DNA of 64,000 bases from Acidobacteriota bacterium (GTDB taxonomy: Bacteria; Acidobacteriota; Blastocatellia; Pyrinomonadales; Pyrinomonadaceae). Made by a program: the position numbers and the translations under genes. The notes beneath the pieces are model-generated. The model had not been told where the DNA came from and searched no databases. It was given only the letters and a program-made list of their open reading frames with translations. The number at the start of each line of letters is the position of its first letter. The stretch's first letter is position 1. The DNA lies in NCBI GenBank assembly GCA_020199835.1, contig JAIVJV010000011.1, forward strand, positions 62,001 to 126,000. The letters run 5' to 3'. Shown here in pieces: positions 1-8,824 of this stretch.

Positions 1-1
1 C

Positions 2-250
2 GACTCCACGCACAACGGCAAGGTTATACATGGCACGAACATCATATTAATTGCGGATTGCCACCGCACCGTACGTCTGGAGTTCTTTCTAGGCAACGCT
101 GAAGCGCGCGTAGACAGCATCGACAAAATCGATCTACTCCTCGGCATCTTTGCGCAGTACCGCGAATGTCTCAAGGCGCAGATTGAGTTAATTGACAGAG
201 AGGAATTTTCAAGTGCGCACCGCGACTGCAAACGTAAACCCTCCAAATAG
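2..250 (+). CDS. C-terminal fragment of an unknown protein (cut by window edge)
   Basis: An open frame runs in from the left edge and stops at TAG 248-250, giving about 82 residues without an internal stop. The translation has a hydrophobic strand (IILIADCH), then a helix-like stretch rich in Leu, Ile and charged residues (DKIDLLLGIF, YRECLKAQIE) and a basic tail. I do not recognise the family. Uninterrupted reading and protein-like composition are the only support. The start lies outside the window. It overlaps the following regulator fragment by 59 bases in another frame, which suggests that one of the two is damaged or that their junction is recent. Confidence 0.45.
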   Translation, partial: DSTHNGKVIHGTNIILIADCHRTVRLEFFLGNAEARVDSIDKIDLLLGIFAQYRECLKAQIELIDREEFSSAHRDCKRKPSK

Positions 251-449
251 CTATGGGCCGACTCGCGTCTCTGAATTTGAACATAGGAAACGAACACCCG
301 ACCTCATATTGCTACTGCGCTACGCCCGTCTCGCCGGTATCCCGCTTGTATATATTGCTGATGATGATCTCGATCTACAGACATTCCAGCAAAAGCATTA
401 TGAGATCACGGTTCCTCCTCTGATGTTTCAGAATCGGGCTGGGCTTTAG
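192..449 (+). pseudogene. Truncated XRE/HTH-type regulator, C-terminal half only
   Basis: Residues from about 20 onward carry the second half of a short Cro/C1-type helix-turn-helix protein: VSEFEHRKRTPDL, then LLRYARLAGIP and DDDLDL. This matches the recognition-helix end and conserved tail of small XRE proteins, where LGLSQ-type text normally precedes it. That first helix pair is missing: the 15-20 residues before are unlike an HTH, and no start codon with a ribosome site is visible (the frame opens at a TTG). The sequence directly upstream in the same frame contains stops. I therefore read it as a remnant, not a working repressor. Its 3-prime end overlaps the convergent Ntn-hydrolase gene by 44 bases. 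Confidence 0.55.
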
Positions 450-1473
450 TGTCTGGACTTGTGCGTGACAAGCCAAACAAGCGAACCGCGCCCGCTTCTT
501 CGTCTATGTCCACATAAAGGCCAAGCGGCACGATCTGGAACGGGGCGGGTGTGTAATTCGCATCGTTGAAGGTGCGCCGCATTGCCGCCTGAGCCGATTG
601 TTGAATGTAGTTCTCTCGCCACTCAAGCACGTAATCAATCAAGTTTTGTAAATAGCCCCTGAACTCGTCGTTATGAATGGATAAATCCGGGCACATCAGT
701 ATCAATTCCGATAGCCGCTCATTGAAATTTGTAACGCGGCTTTCAAGCTCTTGAATAGTGTCGCGTTCTAGCGGCTGGATACCGCGATTACTCGCGATCA
801 TGATTTGAGTATCGCCACCGATCACGTTGCTTGTTTTCTTTGCCAGCAAGAATAAGTGAATCCCCAAATTGATAGAACGATTCCTAACCCACCCCTCTTG
901 ATACAGTCGCTCAACCTCGTGTCTGTAAATAGCCTCGTCCCAACCGATCATCGAATAGCCGCTCACGGGCTTGATTGTTGAGCCGCGCAATTCATATAGC
1001 AGCGGGTCGCTCTCGCCACTCGCGTGCTTGACGCAAAGGATAAATGCGGTGCTTTTGTCGTATGCGGGAGAGACAGCGACTTCGTTGCGATGAAAGTCCA
1101 ACAAAAGTTCGCGAATCTTGGACTTGACCGTCGCGCTATCATGCTTACCCTGCCAAGATGTTATTTCGTCCGTTAGCCGATCGGTGAACCCGTCAACCAA
1201 TGGCCCGTCACCGGAGCCGCCTATTACGAACTCGTATTCACCGGCGAGCTGTGGCCGAATCTTGTCAACACTGCAACGGTAGTCCGCATAGTAGCCCTCG
1301 GGGGTGGGAACAGTCAGAGTCTCTTGCGAATCGGCACAGATAACAATGGCGTCATAGCAACGAAACGCAGCAATTAAAGTCACACGCTTCCTCTTTCCAA
1401 GCCGCTTCTGATTCGACTGGAAACCCGTTAGACTGAATGAGGGTCGCGGCTTATAGCGCGATAGTGAGTCCAT
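406..1473 (-). CDS. Proteasome-like Ntn-hydrolase family protein
   Basis: The N-terminal third resembles a 20S proteasome beta-type fold. Thr32 opens the strand TLIAAF, a DAIV turn follows, and the ICADS motif puts Asp48 exactly 16 residues after Thr32, the T1/D17 spacing of proteasome beta subunits. SVDKIRP supplies a candidate for the catalytic Lys (Lys71), and VIGGSGDGPLVDGF matches the later Gly-rich strand-helix turn. The remaining 200 residues are helical and specific to this protein. Translation may really begin at the GTG at 1383-1381, which would make the protein start Met-Thr, so that Met removal exposes Thr1 as in HslV. The ATG at 1473 would add a basic 30-residue leader or propeptide. 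Substrate and partner are unknown. GC looks lower than in the rest of the window, so it may be an accessory gene. Confidence 0.6.
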   Translation of the reverse strand: MDSLSRYKPRPSFSLTGFQSNQKRLGKRKRVTLIAAFRCYDAIVICADSQETLTVPTPEGYYADYRCSVDKIRPQLAGEYEFVIGGSGDGPLVDGFTDRLTDEITSWQGKHDSATVKSKIRELLLDFHRNEVAVSPAYDKSTAFILCVKHASGESDPLLYELRGSTIKPVSGYSMIGWDEAIYRHEVERLYQEGWVRNRSINLGIHLFLLAKKTSNVIGGDTQIMIASNRGIQPLERDTIQELESRVTNFNERLSELILMCPDLSIHNDEFRGYLQNLIDYVLEWRENYIQQSAQAAMRRTFNDANYTPAPFQIVPLGLYVDIDEEAGAVRLFGLSRTSPDTKAQPDSETSEEEP

Positions 1474-1504
1474 AGTGCCCTTTTGTCAAGTATATAATCT
1501 GCAC

Positions 1505-1534
1505 TTGGACTCATTTTGCCGCGCAAGCTATAAT
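1505..1534 (+). promoter_or_regulatory. Sigma-70-like promoter for the aminotransferase operon
   Basis: TTGGAC at 1505-1510 and TATAAT at 1529-1534 are separated by 18 bases. The next gene start on this strand is 1578. The -10 box is a perfect consensus; the -35 is a partial match. Confidence 0.55.
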
Positions 1535-1577
1535 CCCCAGTCCCAACCACAACTCTGGAAGGAACGTTTCCAAAATA

Positions 1578-2747
1578 GTGACAACCTCGCCAACGGTTTT
1601 GCGCCTGGCTTCGCGACTCACAGACGTCGGTTTTTCAGATATCGTCAAGCTTCGCAACCGCATCATGGAACTGCGGGCGCAGGGCGAAACTGTCTACCAG
1701 TTTGAAGGCGGCGAGCCGTTCATGCCGACGCCTGAACCGATCAAGGAAGCCATGACGCGAGCACTCGCGGAAAACAAGACGCGCTACGCTCCCTCCTCCG
1801 GTATTCCGGAACTGCGCGAAGCCATTGCCGAAAAACTCCGCACGCGAAATCGAATACCCGCGGAAGCGAAAGACGTCATCGTCGTTAACGGCGGCATGCA
1901 GGCGCTGTTTGGCGCGTTTCAATCGGTCGTCAATCCGGGCGATGAAGTGCTGCTGTTCTCGCCTTACTGGACGCCGATCAAAGATCTCGTGGCCCACTGC
2001 CAGGGACGCAGCGTGTTGGTCCCAACCGACGAAGCACGCGAAGTTGGGCTGGCACAAACACTCGCGCGCTATGCAACTCCCCGCACGAAAGCGATCTATT
2101 ACAACACGCCACAGAATCCGAACGGCGTCGTGTTGACTACTGACGAAGCGAAGGCCGTCGCCGCGTTTGTGCAGGAACGCGATCTCATCGTGATCGCAGA
2201 CGAAGCTTACGAAGATCTCGTCTACGACGGCGAGCATTTTTCGATCGCGTCACTCGACGGTATGGTCGAACGCACGATCACCTGCTTCACGTTTTCCAAG
2301 TCGTACGCGATGACGGGTTGGCGACTCGGTTACGCAGTCGCAAGCGAACCGTGGATGACGGGTTTGAAAAAAGCGACGCTCTATTCATCTAACGGCGTCT
2401 CGACGCCGACGCAGTGGGCCGGTGTCGCAGCGTTGAACCTGGACCAGTCGTTACTGGACAAGGCAAGAGATGAATATCGCGTGCGTCGAGATCTCCTCTT
2501 GTCCGGGCTTAATGAGATCGGGCTCACTTGCGCCTCGCCGGCGGGCGCCTTTTACGCCTTTCCGGATGTACGACTGATCCATCCCTACAGCCGCGAAGCA
2601 GCCGACATATTTCTGAACCGCGCGCAGGTCGCGACCGTTCCCGGAATCGTTTTTGGCGTGGACGGCGAGAGTCATCTGCGTTTCTCTTTTTCTACTTCAA
2701 TCGAAACCATAGAAGCCGGGCTTGATTCGCTTCGCCGCAACCTCTAA
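1578..2747 (+). CDS. Class I/II PLP-dependent aminotransferase
   Basis: Fold-type I aminotransferase of aspartate aminotransferase type, 389 residues, the usual family length. Seen in order: the N-terminal substrate loop (FEGGEPFMPTP), the cofactor loop VVNGGMQALF, YNTPQNPNG with the PLP-contacting Asn, IADEAYEDL with the Asp that pairs with the pyridine nitrogen, and SKSYAMTGWRLG, where the Lys of SKSY forms the Schiff base. A C-terminal LRFSFSTS supplies the Arg for the substrate carboxylate. It probably moves an amino group between an amino acid and 2-oxoglutarate in the cytoplasm. The exact substrate cannot be read from the sequence. The GTG start at 1578 follows a clear promoter. thiL begins 3 bases after its stop, so the two are probably co-transcribed. 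Confidence 0.9.
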   Translation: MTTSPTVLRLASRLTDVGFSDIVKLRNRIMELRAQGETVYQFEGGEPFMPTPEPIKEAMTRALAENKTRYAPSSGIPELREAIAEKLRTRNRIPAEAKDVIVVNGGMQALFGAFQSVVNPGDEVLLFSPYWTPIKDLVAHCQGRSVLVPTDEAREVGLAQTLARYATPRTKAIYYNTPQNPNGVVLTTDEAKAVAAFVQERDLIVIADEAYEDLVYDGEHFSIASLDGMVERTITCFTFSKSYAMTGWRLGYAVASEPWMTGLKKATLYSSNGVSTPTQWAGVAALNLDQSLLDKARDEYRVRRDLLLSGLNEIGLTCASPAGAFYAFPDVRLIHPYSREAADIFLNRAQVATVPGIVFGVDGESHLRFSFSTSIETIEAGLDSLRRNL

Positions 2748-2750
2748 CGG

Positions 2751-3740
2751 ATGACTCGGAGCGAGTTTCAATTCATCGATTCACTGCGCCAACGATTCGG
2801 TGCGGAGATCGGTGACGATGCGGCGATCTTTTCGAGCACCGCGGAAAAAGAGACGGTAATCACCACTGATCTGCTGGTCGAAGACATCGACTTTCGCCGC
2901 ACGACAGCGCCGCCGTTGCTGTTGGGCCATAAAGCACTCGCAGTTTCACTCTCCGATATCGCCGCGATGGGCGCGAGACCGCGCTGGTCGCTGGTTTCGA
3001 TCGGCGTGCCGGACGATGTTTGGCAGACTGGGTTTGTGGACCAGTTTTACGAAGGGCACGCCGGCATCGCGAGCCGTTATGACGTGCGCTTGATCGGCGG
3101 CGACACGTCGCGCACAACGGAACAGATCGTCATCGATTCAATTGTAGTTGGCGAATGTAATATCGGTCAGGCGGTGAAGCGTTGCGCCGCTGTGCCGGGC
3201 GATCAGATCTTCGTGACGGGGTCGCTCGGCGGCGCTGCCGCTGGCCTGCGACTCATCGAACGCGGCGCGCATCTCGCGGAACAGAAACTCGACGACGACG
3301 ACTCGCAAAAAATCGATCACGTACTGTTGCGCCAACTTCGGCCGGAACCGCGTGTCGGTTGGGGGATGGTGCTCGGCGAAGAACGTCTCGCGACTGCGAT
3401 GATCGACGTTAGCGACGGGCTTTCGTCAGACTTGAATCACTTGTGCACGGCGAGTGGCGTCGGTGCGTTGATCGAGTCATCGTTGCTGCCGATTGACCAG
3501 CAGGTCGTTGAATTGTGCGGCCGCCGCGCACTCGACCCGTTGCAACTCGCGTTGCACGGCGGGGAAGATTTTGAGCTGCTGTTTACGGTCCGCCCCGAGA
3601 ATGTTACCCGCCTGCCGCGCCGCGTCGACGGCACACAGATTACGCGGATTGGGGAAGTGCTGCTTCACACCGACGGCGTTCGCATTTCTGAAGGCTCCCG
3701 AATCTGGGAGCTAAACCCCGGCGGCTGGAAACATTTTTAG
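2751..3740 (+). CDS. thiL: Thiamine-monophosphate kinase
   Basis: ThiL phosphorylates thiamine monophosphate to the active cofactor thiamine diphosphate using ATP. The 329 residues show the family pattern: GDDAAIF near residue 21 (metal-binding Asp pair), TTDLLVEDIDF, then GHKALAVSLSDIAAMGARP, the signature of the AIR-synthase-like N-terminal domain. GGDTSRT and MIDVSDGLSSDL carry further Asp ligands, and GGEDFELLF lies near the C-terminus. The start ATG is 3 bases after the preceding aminotransferase stop, so translation is probably coupled. There is no thi biosynthesis gene nearby, so the gene placement looks like a housekeeping mixture and not a thiamine operon. Confidence 0.95.
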   Translation: MTRSEFQFIDSLRQRFGAEIGDDAAIFSSTAEKETVITTDLLVEDIDFRRTTAPPLLLGHKALAVSLSDIAAMGARPRWSLVSIGVPDDVWQTGFVDQFYEGHAGIASRYDVRLIGGDTSRTTEQIVIDSIVVGECNIGQAVKRCAAVPGDQIFVTGSLGGAAAGLRLIERGAHLAEQKLDDDDSQKIDHVLLRQLRPEPRVGWGMVLGEERLATAMIDVSDGLSSDLNHLCTASGVGALIESSLLPIDQQVVELCGRRALDPLQLALHGGEDFELLFTVRPENVTRLPRRVDGTQITRIGEVLLHTDGVRISEGSRIWELNPGGWKHF

Positions 3741-3763
3741 AAGAAGTTTATCCTCAACAACCC

Positions 3764-5164
3764 ATGCTGAAATTTCGCAACACCCTCTCGGGCCGTATTG
3801 AAGAGTTCCGCCCCCTCAATGAAGGCGAGGTGCGTTTCTACTACTGTGGTCCAACCGTCTGGGACTACGGCCACATCGGCAACTTTCGCAGCGCCGTCGC
3901 TGCCGACATCGTCCGCCGCTACCTCAAGTTCAAAGGCTACAAAGTCACGCACGTGATGAACATCACGGACGTCGAAGACCGCATCATCGCGAAGTCACAG
4001 GAAGCTGGACTGGGCATCGACGACTACACCGCGAAGTACATCGACGCGCTGTGGGAAGACGCTGACGCGCTCGGTTGCGAGCGTCCGGACATCATCCCGC
4101 GCGCAACGCGTCACATTCCGGAGATGGTCTCGCTCATCGAAAAGTTATTGGTAACGAACCACGCTTATCGATCCGACGGTTCGATCTACTACCGCATCGC
4201 TTCGTTCCCGGAATACGGCAAGCTCTCCAAGATCAACTTCGCCGGCAACATTGCAGGCGCAAGTGAAAGAGTCGATACGGACAAGTACGAAAAGGAAGAC
4301 GCGCGCGACTTCGCGTTGTGGAAGGAGCCTGCGAGCGAAACCGAACCAGCGTGGGACACGGAAATCGGGCGGGGTCGTCCGGGCTGGCATATCGAGTGCT
4401 CCGCGATGTCGATGAAGTATCTCGGCGAGAGTTTCGACATTCACGCGGGTGGTATCGATCTTGTCTTTCCGCATCACGAAAACGAAATCGCGCAGAGCGA
4501 GGGTGCGACCGGAAAACAGTTTGTGCGTTACTGGATTCACTTCGAACACCTCAAAGTCGAAGGCGAAACGATGTCAAAGTCGAAGGGCAACTACTACACG
4601 TTTCGCGATATTGCTGCGAAGGGTTTTTCGCCGGCTGCGATCCGTTACTTTCTGTTGAGTGTGCCTTACAACAAACAGCTTAACTTCACGTTTGACGCGC
4701 TTGCGGGCGCGGAAAAGACGGTGGCGGGGTTGCGTGACTTTCGCGCGCGTTTGAGTGAAGCGAAGACAGAACCTGGATCAAACGACGCGCTGCATGAAGC
4801 GGCGCAACGTGCTTTGAGCGAGTTTGAAGCGGCGATGGACGATGATCTAAATACTTCAGTCGCGCTCGCCGTGGTCCATAATCTCTCGCGCGAGGTAAAT
4901 ACGGCGCTCGCACGTAAACAAGTCAAAGTCGAAAACCAGCGCGAGTTACTCGAAGTCATCGATCGCATCGACACCGTGTTGAATATCTTCGGCAAGAGCC
5001 AACGCGAGATGCTCGACAGCGAAGTGCAGGCAATGCTAGACGACCGACAGGAAGCGCGCCGCCGCCGGGACTTTGGACGCGCGGACGAGATCCGTCGCGA
5101 ACTCGCGGAGCGCGGCATCATTCTTGAAGACACCAAAGATGGCGTTCGCTGGAAACGTAAGTAA
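3764..5164 (+). CDS. cysS: Cysteinyl-tRNA synthetase
   Basis: Class I aminoacyl-tRNA synthetase charging tRNA-Cys, 466 residues as usual. YYCGPTVWDYGHIGNFRS near the N-terminus contains both the first zinc-ligand Cys and the HIGH motif (as HIGN). WHIECSAM and HHENEIAQSE supply the remaining zinc ligands that select cysteine. TMSKSKGNY is the KMSKS loop, with Thr in place of the first Lys. The C-terminal region has the DALR anticodon-binding type helices and ends in ILEDTKDGVRWKRK. It begins 23 bases after thiL. The next gene, a GH47 glycosidase, starts inside its last codons, so the two are very likely translated from one message. Confidence 0.97.
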   Translation: MLKFRNTLSGRIEEFRPLNEGEVRFYYCGPTVWDYGHIGNFRSAVAADIVRRYLKFKGYKVTHVMNITDVEDRIIAKSQEAGLGIDDYTAKYIDALWEDADALGCERPDIIPRATRHIPEMVSLIEKLLVTNHAYRSDGSIYYRIASFPEYGKLSKINFAGNIAGASERVDTDKYEKEDARDFALWKEPASETEPAWDTEIGRGRPGWHIECSAMSMKYLGESFDIHAGGIDLVFPHHENEIAQSEGATGKQFVRYWIHFEHLKVEGETMSKSKGNYYTFRDIAAKGFSPAAIRYFLLSVPYNKQLNFTFDALAGAEKTVAGLRDFRARLSEAKTEPGSNDALHEAAQRALSEFEAAMDDDLNTSVALAVVHNLSREVNTALARKQVKVENQRELLEVIDRIDTVLNIFGKSQREMLDSEVQAMLDDRQEARRRRDFGRADEIRRELAERGIILEDTKDGVRWKRK

Positions 5165-6551
5165 AACGTTACACAGATTGTACGGATTGTTTTTTGCGAT
5201 CTGTATCATTTGTGGTACTTGCTCCGCTCAAGAAGTAAACCGCAAAAAACTCGCGGCTGAAGTCAAAGCGGAGTTTCTGCACGCCTGGAACGGCTACAAG
5301 AAATACGCGTGGGGCCACGACGATCTAAAGCCGCTCTCGAAAACTCACCACGATTGGTATGGCCAAACGCTCTTGATGACACCCGTCGATGCGCTCGACA
5401 CGATGATCATCATGGGTTTGACGGACGAAGCAAACGCGACGAAGCAATACATTCTCGAAAACCTGTCGTTTGATAAAGACATTGACGTCCAGAACTTCGA
5501 GATTACGATCCGCCTGCTCGGCGGGCTGCTCACCAATTATCAACTCACGAACGACAAACGTTTTCTGACGCTCGCCGAAGATCTCGGCAATCGGTTGTTA
5601 CCGGTCTTCAATTCGCCGACGGGCATGCCTTACCGCTACGTCAACCTGAAAATTGGTAAGACGCGCGATCCGATCAGCAATCCCGCCGAGACGGGAACGC
5701 TGCTGGTCGAGTTTGGTACGCTGAGCAAGTTCACCGGCAAACCTGTTTTCTACGACAAGGCGAAGCGCGCCCTGGTGGAAACGTACAACCGGCGTTCGAA
5801 GATCGGGCTAGTCGGCGAATGGATCAACGTGGAAACAGGCCAATGGACCAAGACGGACAGTCACATCAGCGGCGCGATCGATAGTTACTACGAGTATCTT
5901 TTGAAGTGCTGGCTGTTGTTTGGCGACGCGGATTGCAAGCGCATGTGGGACGCGAGCATCGTTGCGATTAACAAGTATCTGGCGGACGAAGTGAAGCGCA
6001 CGATGAGCGGGCGTCCCGTGGACTCGGCCGTCTTAAATGAACTCTGGTACGGTCACGCCGACATGAACACCGGCGCACGCCGCGCCACGACTTACGGCGC
6101 ACTCGATGCGTTTTTTCCCGCAGTGCTGGCGTTATCCGGTGATCTGAAACGCGCGCAACGGTTGCAGACGTCTTCGTACGCGATGTGGGCGGTCGCGGGA
6201 ATCGAGCCGGAGCAGTTTGATTATCGGGCGCGAAAGATCACGTCGCCGGGTTATCCGCTGCGGCCGGAGATCGTGGAGGCAACGTACTATCTCTATCAAT
6301 TCACAAAAGACTCGCGCCACCTTCAAACGGGTGAACTGCTGTGGAAACAGTTCGTGCAGTACTGCCGCACAGACGTGGCTTACGCGGCGTTGAAGAACGT
6401 CATGACAAAAGAAAAGTCAGACTCGATGCAGAGTTTTCTTTTTGCGGAGACGTTCAAGTATTTCTACCTGCTGTTTGCGCCTCCCGATACACTCGACTTC
6501 CGCAACATCATCTTCAACACGGAAGCGCACCCGATCCGTAAATTCAAATAA
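5139..6551 (+). CDS. GH47 alpha-mannosidase-like glycoside hydrolase, secreted
   Basis: About 470 residues. The start at ATG 5139 is chosen because it is followed directly by a signal peptide (basic Lys-Thr-Leu-His-Arg, hydrophobic LFFAICIICG, then CSA before Gln); an upstream in-frame start would add unrelated residues read from cysS. The mature protein opens with the GH47 hallmark AWNGYKKYAWGHDDLKPLS and continues with TPVDALDTMIIMGL, the FEITIRLLGGLL helix, LRPEIVEATYYLYQ and, at the C-terminus, NTEAHPI, the strand with the conserved Thr that binds the active-site calcium. Characterised GH47 enzymes trim alpha-1,2-linked mannose. Most are eukaryotic ER/Golgi enzymes; bacterial members are known but uncommon. 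Overlap with cysS is 26 bases. Location is predicted to be the periplasm or outside the cell. Confidence 0.88.
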   Translation: MAFAGNVSKTLHRLYGLFFAICIICGTCSAQEVNRKKLAAEVKAEFLHAWNGYKKYAWGHDDLKPLSKTHHDWYGQTLLMTPVDALDTMIIMGLTDEANATKQYILENLSFDKDIDVQNFEITIRLLGGLLTNYQLTNDKRFLTLAEDLGNRLLPVFNSPTGMPYRYVNLKIGKTRDPISNPAETGTLLVEFGTLSKFTGKPVFYDKAKRALVETYNRRSKIGLVGEWINVETGQWTKTDSHISGAIDSYYEYLLKCWLLFGDADCKRMWDASIVAINKYLADEVKRTMSGRPVDSAVLNELWYGHADMNTGARRATTYGALDAFFPAVLALSGDLKRAQRLQTSSYAMWAVAGIEPEQFDYRARKITSPGYPLRPEIVEATYYLYQFTKDSRHLQTGELLWKQFVQYCRTDVAYAALKNVMTKEKSDSMQSFLFAETFKYFYLLFAPPDTLDFRNIIFNTEAHPIRKFK

Positions 6552-6559
6552 ACACGCGA

Positions 6560-6590
6560 GAAGGTGGACTCGTAATCGAGATCCACCTTC
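6560..6590. terminator. Hairpin between two convergent genes
   Basis: GAAGGTGGA, CTCG, loop TAAT, CGAG, one unpaired A, then TCCACCTTC. The stem is 13 pairs with a single bulge, between the GH47 stop and the oligopeptidase stop. No T-run follows on either strand, so efficiency as an intrinsic terminator is uncertain. Confidence 0.5.
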
Positions 6591-6613
6591 CGTTGCGCTA
6601 CTGATTTACCAGC

Positions 6614-8824
6614 TTACTTGTATTCGACGCCCAGGTTCTCAAACAGAAACGCGTAAATATCGCGCGTCTGCTCGATTGCTTTCGTCGTGCTGCTCGCGCC
6701 GTGAGCCGACTTCGTGTCGATCCTGATAAGGATCGGATTGTCGCCACCCTGCGCCGCTTGCAACACCGCGGCGTACTTGTAGTTGTGCGCGGGCACGACG
6801 CGATCGTCGTGATCCGCGGTCGTGATCAACGTCGCCGGATACTTCACTCCCGGTTTCACGTTGTGGATCGGGGAGTACGCATACAACGCTTTGAACTCCG
6901 CTTCGCTGGCTTCACTCGAACCGTAGTCCGCGATCCAGTTCCAACCGATCGTGAACTTCTGGAAGCGCAGCATATCCATCACGCCCGCCTGTTCAATCAC
7001 GGCGCGAAACAGTTCCGGACGTTGATTAGAAACTACGCCGACGAGCAGACCGCCGTTTGATCCACCCTGAATCGCGAGCTTGTTCGACGACGTGTATTTG
7101 TTCGCGATTAGCCATTCAGCCCCCGCGATGAAGTCGTCAAACACGTTCTGCTTTTTCAGCTTCGTGCCGGCTTCGTGCCACTTCTCGCCGTACTCACCGC
7201 CGCCGCGGATATTCGCCGAAGCATAAACGACGCCTTGTTCGAGCAACGCCAAACGGAGCGAACTGAAGCTCGGCGCAGTCACGGAATTGAAACCGCCGTA
7301 GCCGTAGAGCAGCGTCGGATTGTTACCGTCGAGCTTGAGGCCTTTCTTGTAAACGAGAAACATCGGCACGCGCGTGCCGTCTTTGCTGTTGTAAAAAACC
7401 TGCTTGGTTTCGTAGTTCTCCGGTTTGAAACCGGGGATATCCACGGTGCGAAACACTGTCGATTTCTTCGTGGCGATGTCGTACTTGTAAATCGTCGGCG
7501 GGAAGTTGAACGAAGTGAAGCTATAGAACACGTGCTTGTCATCGTTCAGACCACCAAAGCCGCCGGCAGTGCCGAGGCCCGGCAGTACGATCTCGTTTTC
7601 GAGTTTGCCATCGAGACTAAACACGTACGCGCGGGTCGCTACGTCCTTGCGCCAGGAGGCGAAGAGTTTGCCGCCCGCGCTGCCGGTGCTCTGCAGCGGC
7701 TCAGTTCTTTCGGGCAATACGTCTTTCCAGTTTTTCTCGTCGGGATTTTGTGGATCGACCAGTACGACACGGCCGTTAGGCGCATTGCGATCGGTGCGAA
7801 TCAACAACTTGTCGTCAACGTTATCAATGACGCCAAAGTTGTCGTTACCAATCTCGCCGACGATCGGCGCGAACTTCGAATCCGGCTTCGACAGATCTTT
7901 GTAAAAGATCGCGTTTCCTTTTTTGCCCTTGCCGCGTTCAGAGATGCTCAGGATCGCAAACCGTTCATCTTCGGTGGTGCCGACGTTCTGGAAGCGCTGC
8001 GGGTTTTGCTTGTCTTCGTAAACGAGCACGTCCTCGGACTGCTGCGTGGCGACCTTGTGGAAGTAAACGGTCTGAAACTCGTTCTTCGACGAGAGCTCGC
8101 GGCCTTTTTCCGGCGCGGGATAACGGCTGTAATAGAAACCATCGCCGTGCCACGACACGCCCGAAGCCTTCATCCACATGAGTTCGTCATTCAGCTTCTT
8201 GCGCGTGGCGACTTCCATCACGCTCATCGCGACCCAGTCAGACCCGCCTTGCGAGATGCCGTAAGCGAGATACTTGCCGTCCTTCGAAAGCGAGAACGCG
8301 CTCAGGACGGCGGTGCCGTCGGCCGAGAATTTGTTTGGATCCAGAAAGACCTCGGGAGTGCCGTTCACGCCTTGTTGAATGTAGTAGACGCTCTGGTTTT
8401 GCAGGCCGTCGTTCTTGGTGAAGAAGTAAGTATCACCGCGGCGAAACGGCGCCGAGATACGTGGATAATTGAAAAGTTGCGTGAGCCGCGCTTTCAGTTT
8501 TTCGCGATACGGAATCTTATCGAGATAGCCGAAGGTCACGCGGTTCTGTTCTTCGATCCACGCTTTCGTCTCAGCGGAAGTCTCGTCTTCGAGCCAGCGA
8601 TACGGATCGGCGACCTTGGTGCCGAAGTAGTCTTCGACGACGTCGACCTTCTTCGTTTCCGGATAAACGATCTTGCTTTTCGGATCTTTCTTCGTTTCGT
8701 CGTGCGCGCGCGTCGCGTGCGACACAAATGGCGCAACCGCAGCGAGCGAAAGCAAGAGCGCGAAGAGCGCAAAAGCAGACAGGTATCTCACACGGGCGGC
8801 ACGTTCACGAGCAGTAGTTTTCAT
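6614..8824 (-). CDS. Prolyl oligopeptidase (S9A), exported
   Basis: Serine peptidase cutting short peptides after proline, 736 residues. Residues 1-40 form a signal peptide (basic start, LSAFALFALLLSLAAVAPF, then SHA). Residues from 55 contain the S9A start YPETKKV with DPYRWLED, followed by a seven-bladed beta-propeller to about 450. The C-terminal alpha/beta hydrolase holds the triad: Ser589 in GGSNGG, Asp674 in ADHDDRVVP and His708 in SAHGAS. RGGGEYG is the conserved loop before the nucleophile. All expected catalytic residues are present, so it should be active, probably in the periplasm. It is transcribed alone and faces the GH47 gene. Confidence 0.95.
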   Translation of the reverse strand: MKTTARERAARVRYLSAFALFALLLSLAAVAPFVSHATRAHDETKKDPKSKIVYPETKKVDVVEDYFGTKVADPYRWLEDETSAETKAWIEEQNRVTFGYLDKIPYREKLKARLTQLFNYPRISAPFRRGDTYFFTKNDGLQNQSVYYIQQGVNGTPEVFLDPNKFSADGTAVLSAFSLSKDGKYLAYGISQGGSDWVAMSVMEVATRKKLNDELMWMKASGVSWHGDGFYYSRYPAPEKGRELSSKNEFQTVYFHKVATQQSEDVLVYEDKQNPQRFQNVGTTEDERFAILSISERGKGKKGNAIFYKDLSKPDSKFAPIVGEIGNDNFGVIDNVDDKLLIRTDRNAPNGRVVLVDPQNPDEKNWKDVLPERTEPLQSTGSAGGKLFASWRKDVATRAYVFSLDGKLENEIVLPGLGTAGGFGGLNDDKHVFYSFTSFNFPPTIYKYDIATKKSTVFRTVDIPGFKPENYETKQVFYNSKDGTRVPMFLVYKKGLKLDGNNPTLLYGYGGFNSVTAPSFSSLRLALLEQGVVYASANIRGGGEYGEKWHEAGTKLKKQNVFDDFIAGAEWLIANKYTSSNKLAIQGGSNGGLLVGVVSNQRPELFRAVIEQAGVMDMLRFQKFTIGWNWIADYGSSEASEAEFKALYAYSPIHNVKPGVKYPATLITTADHDDRVVPAHNYKYAAVLQAAQGGDNPILIRIDTKSAHGASSTTKAIEQTRDIYAFLFENLGVEYK

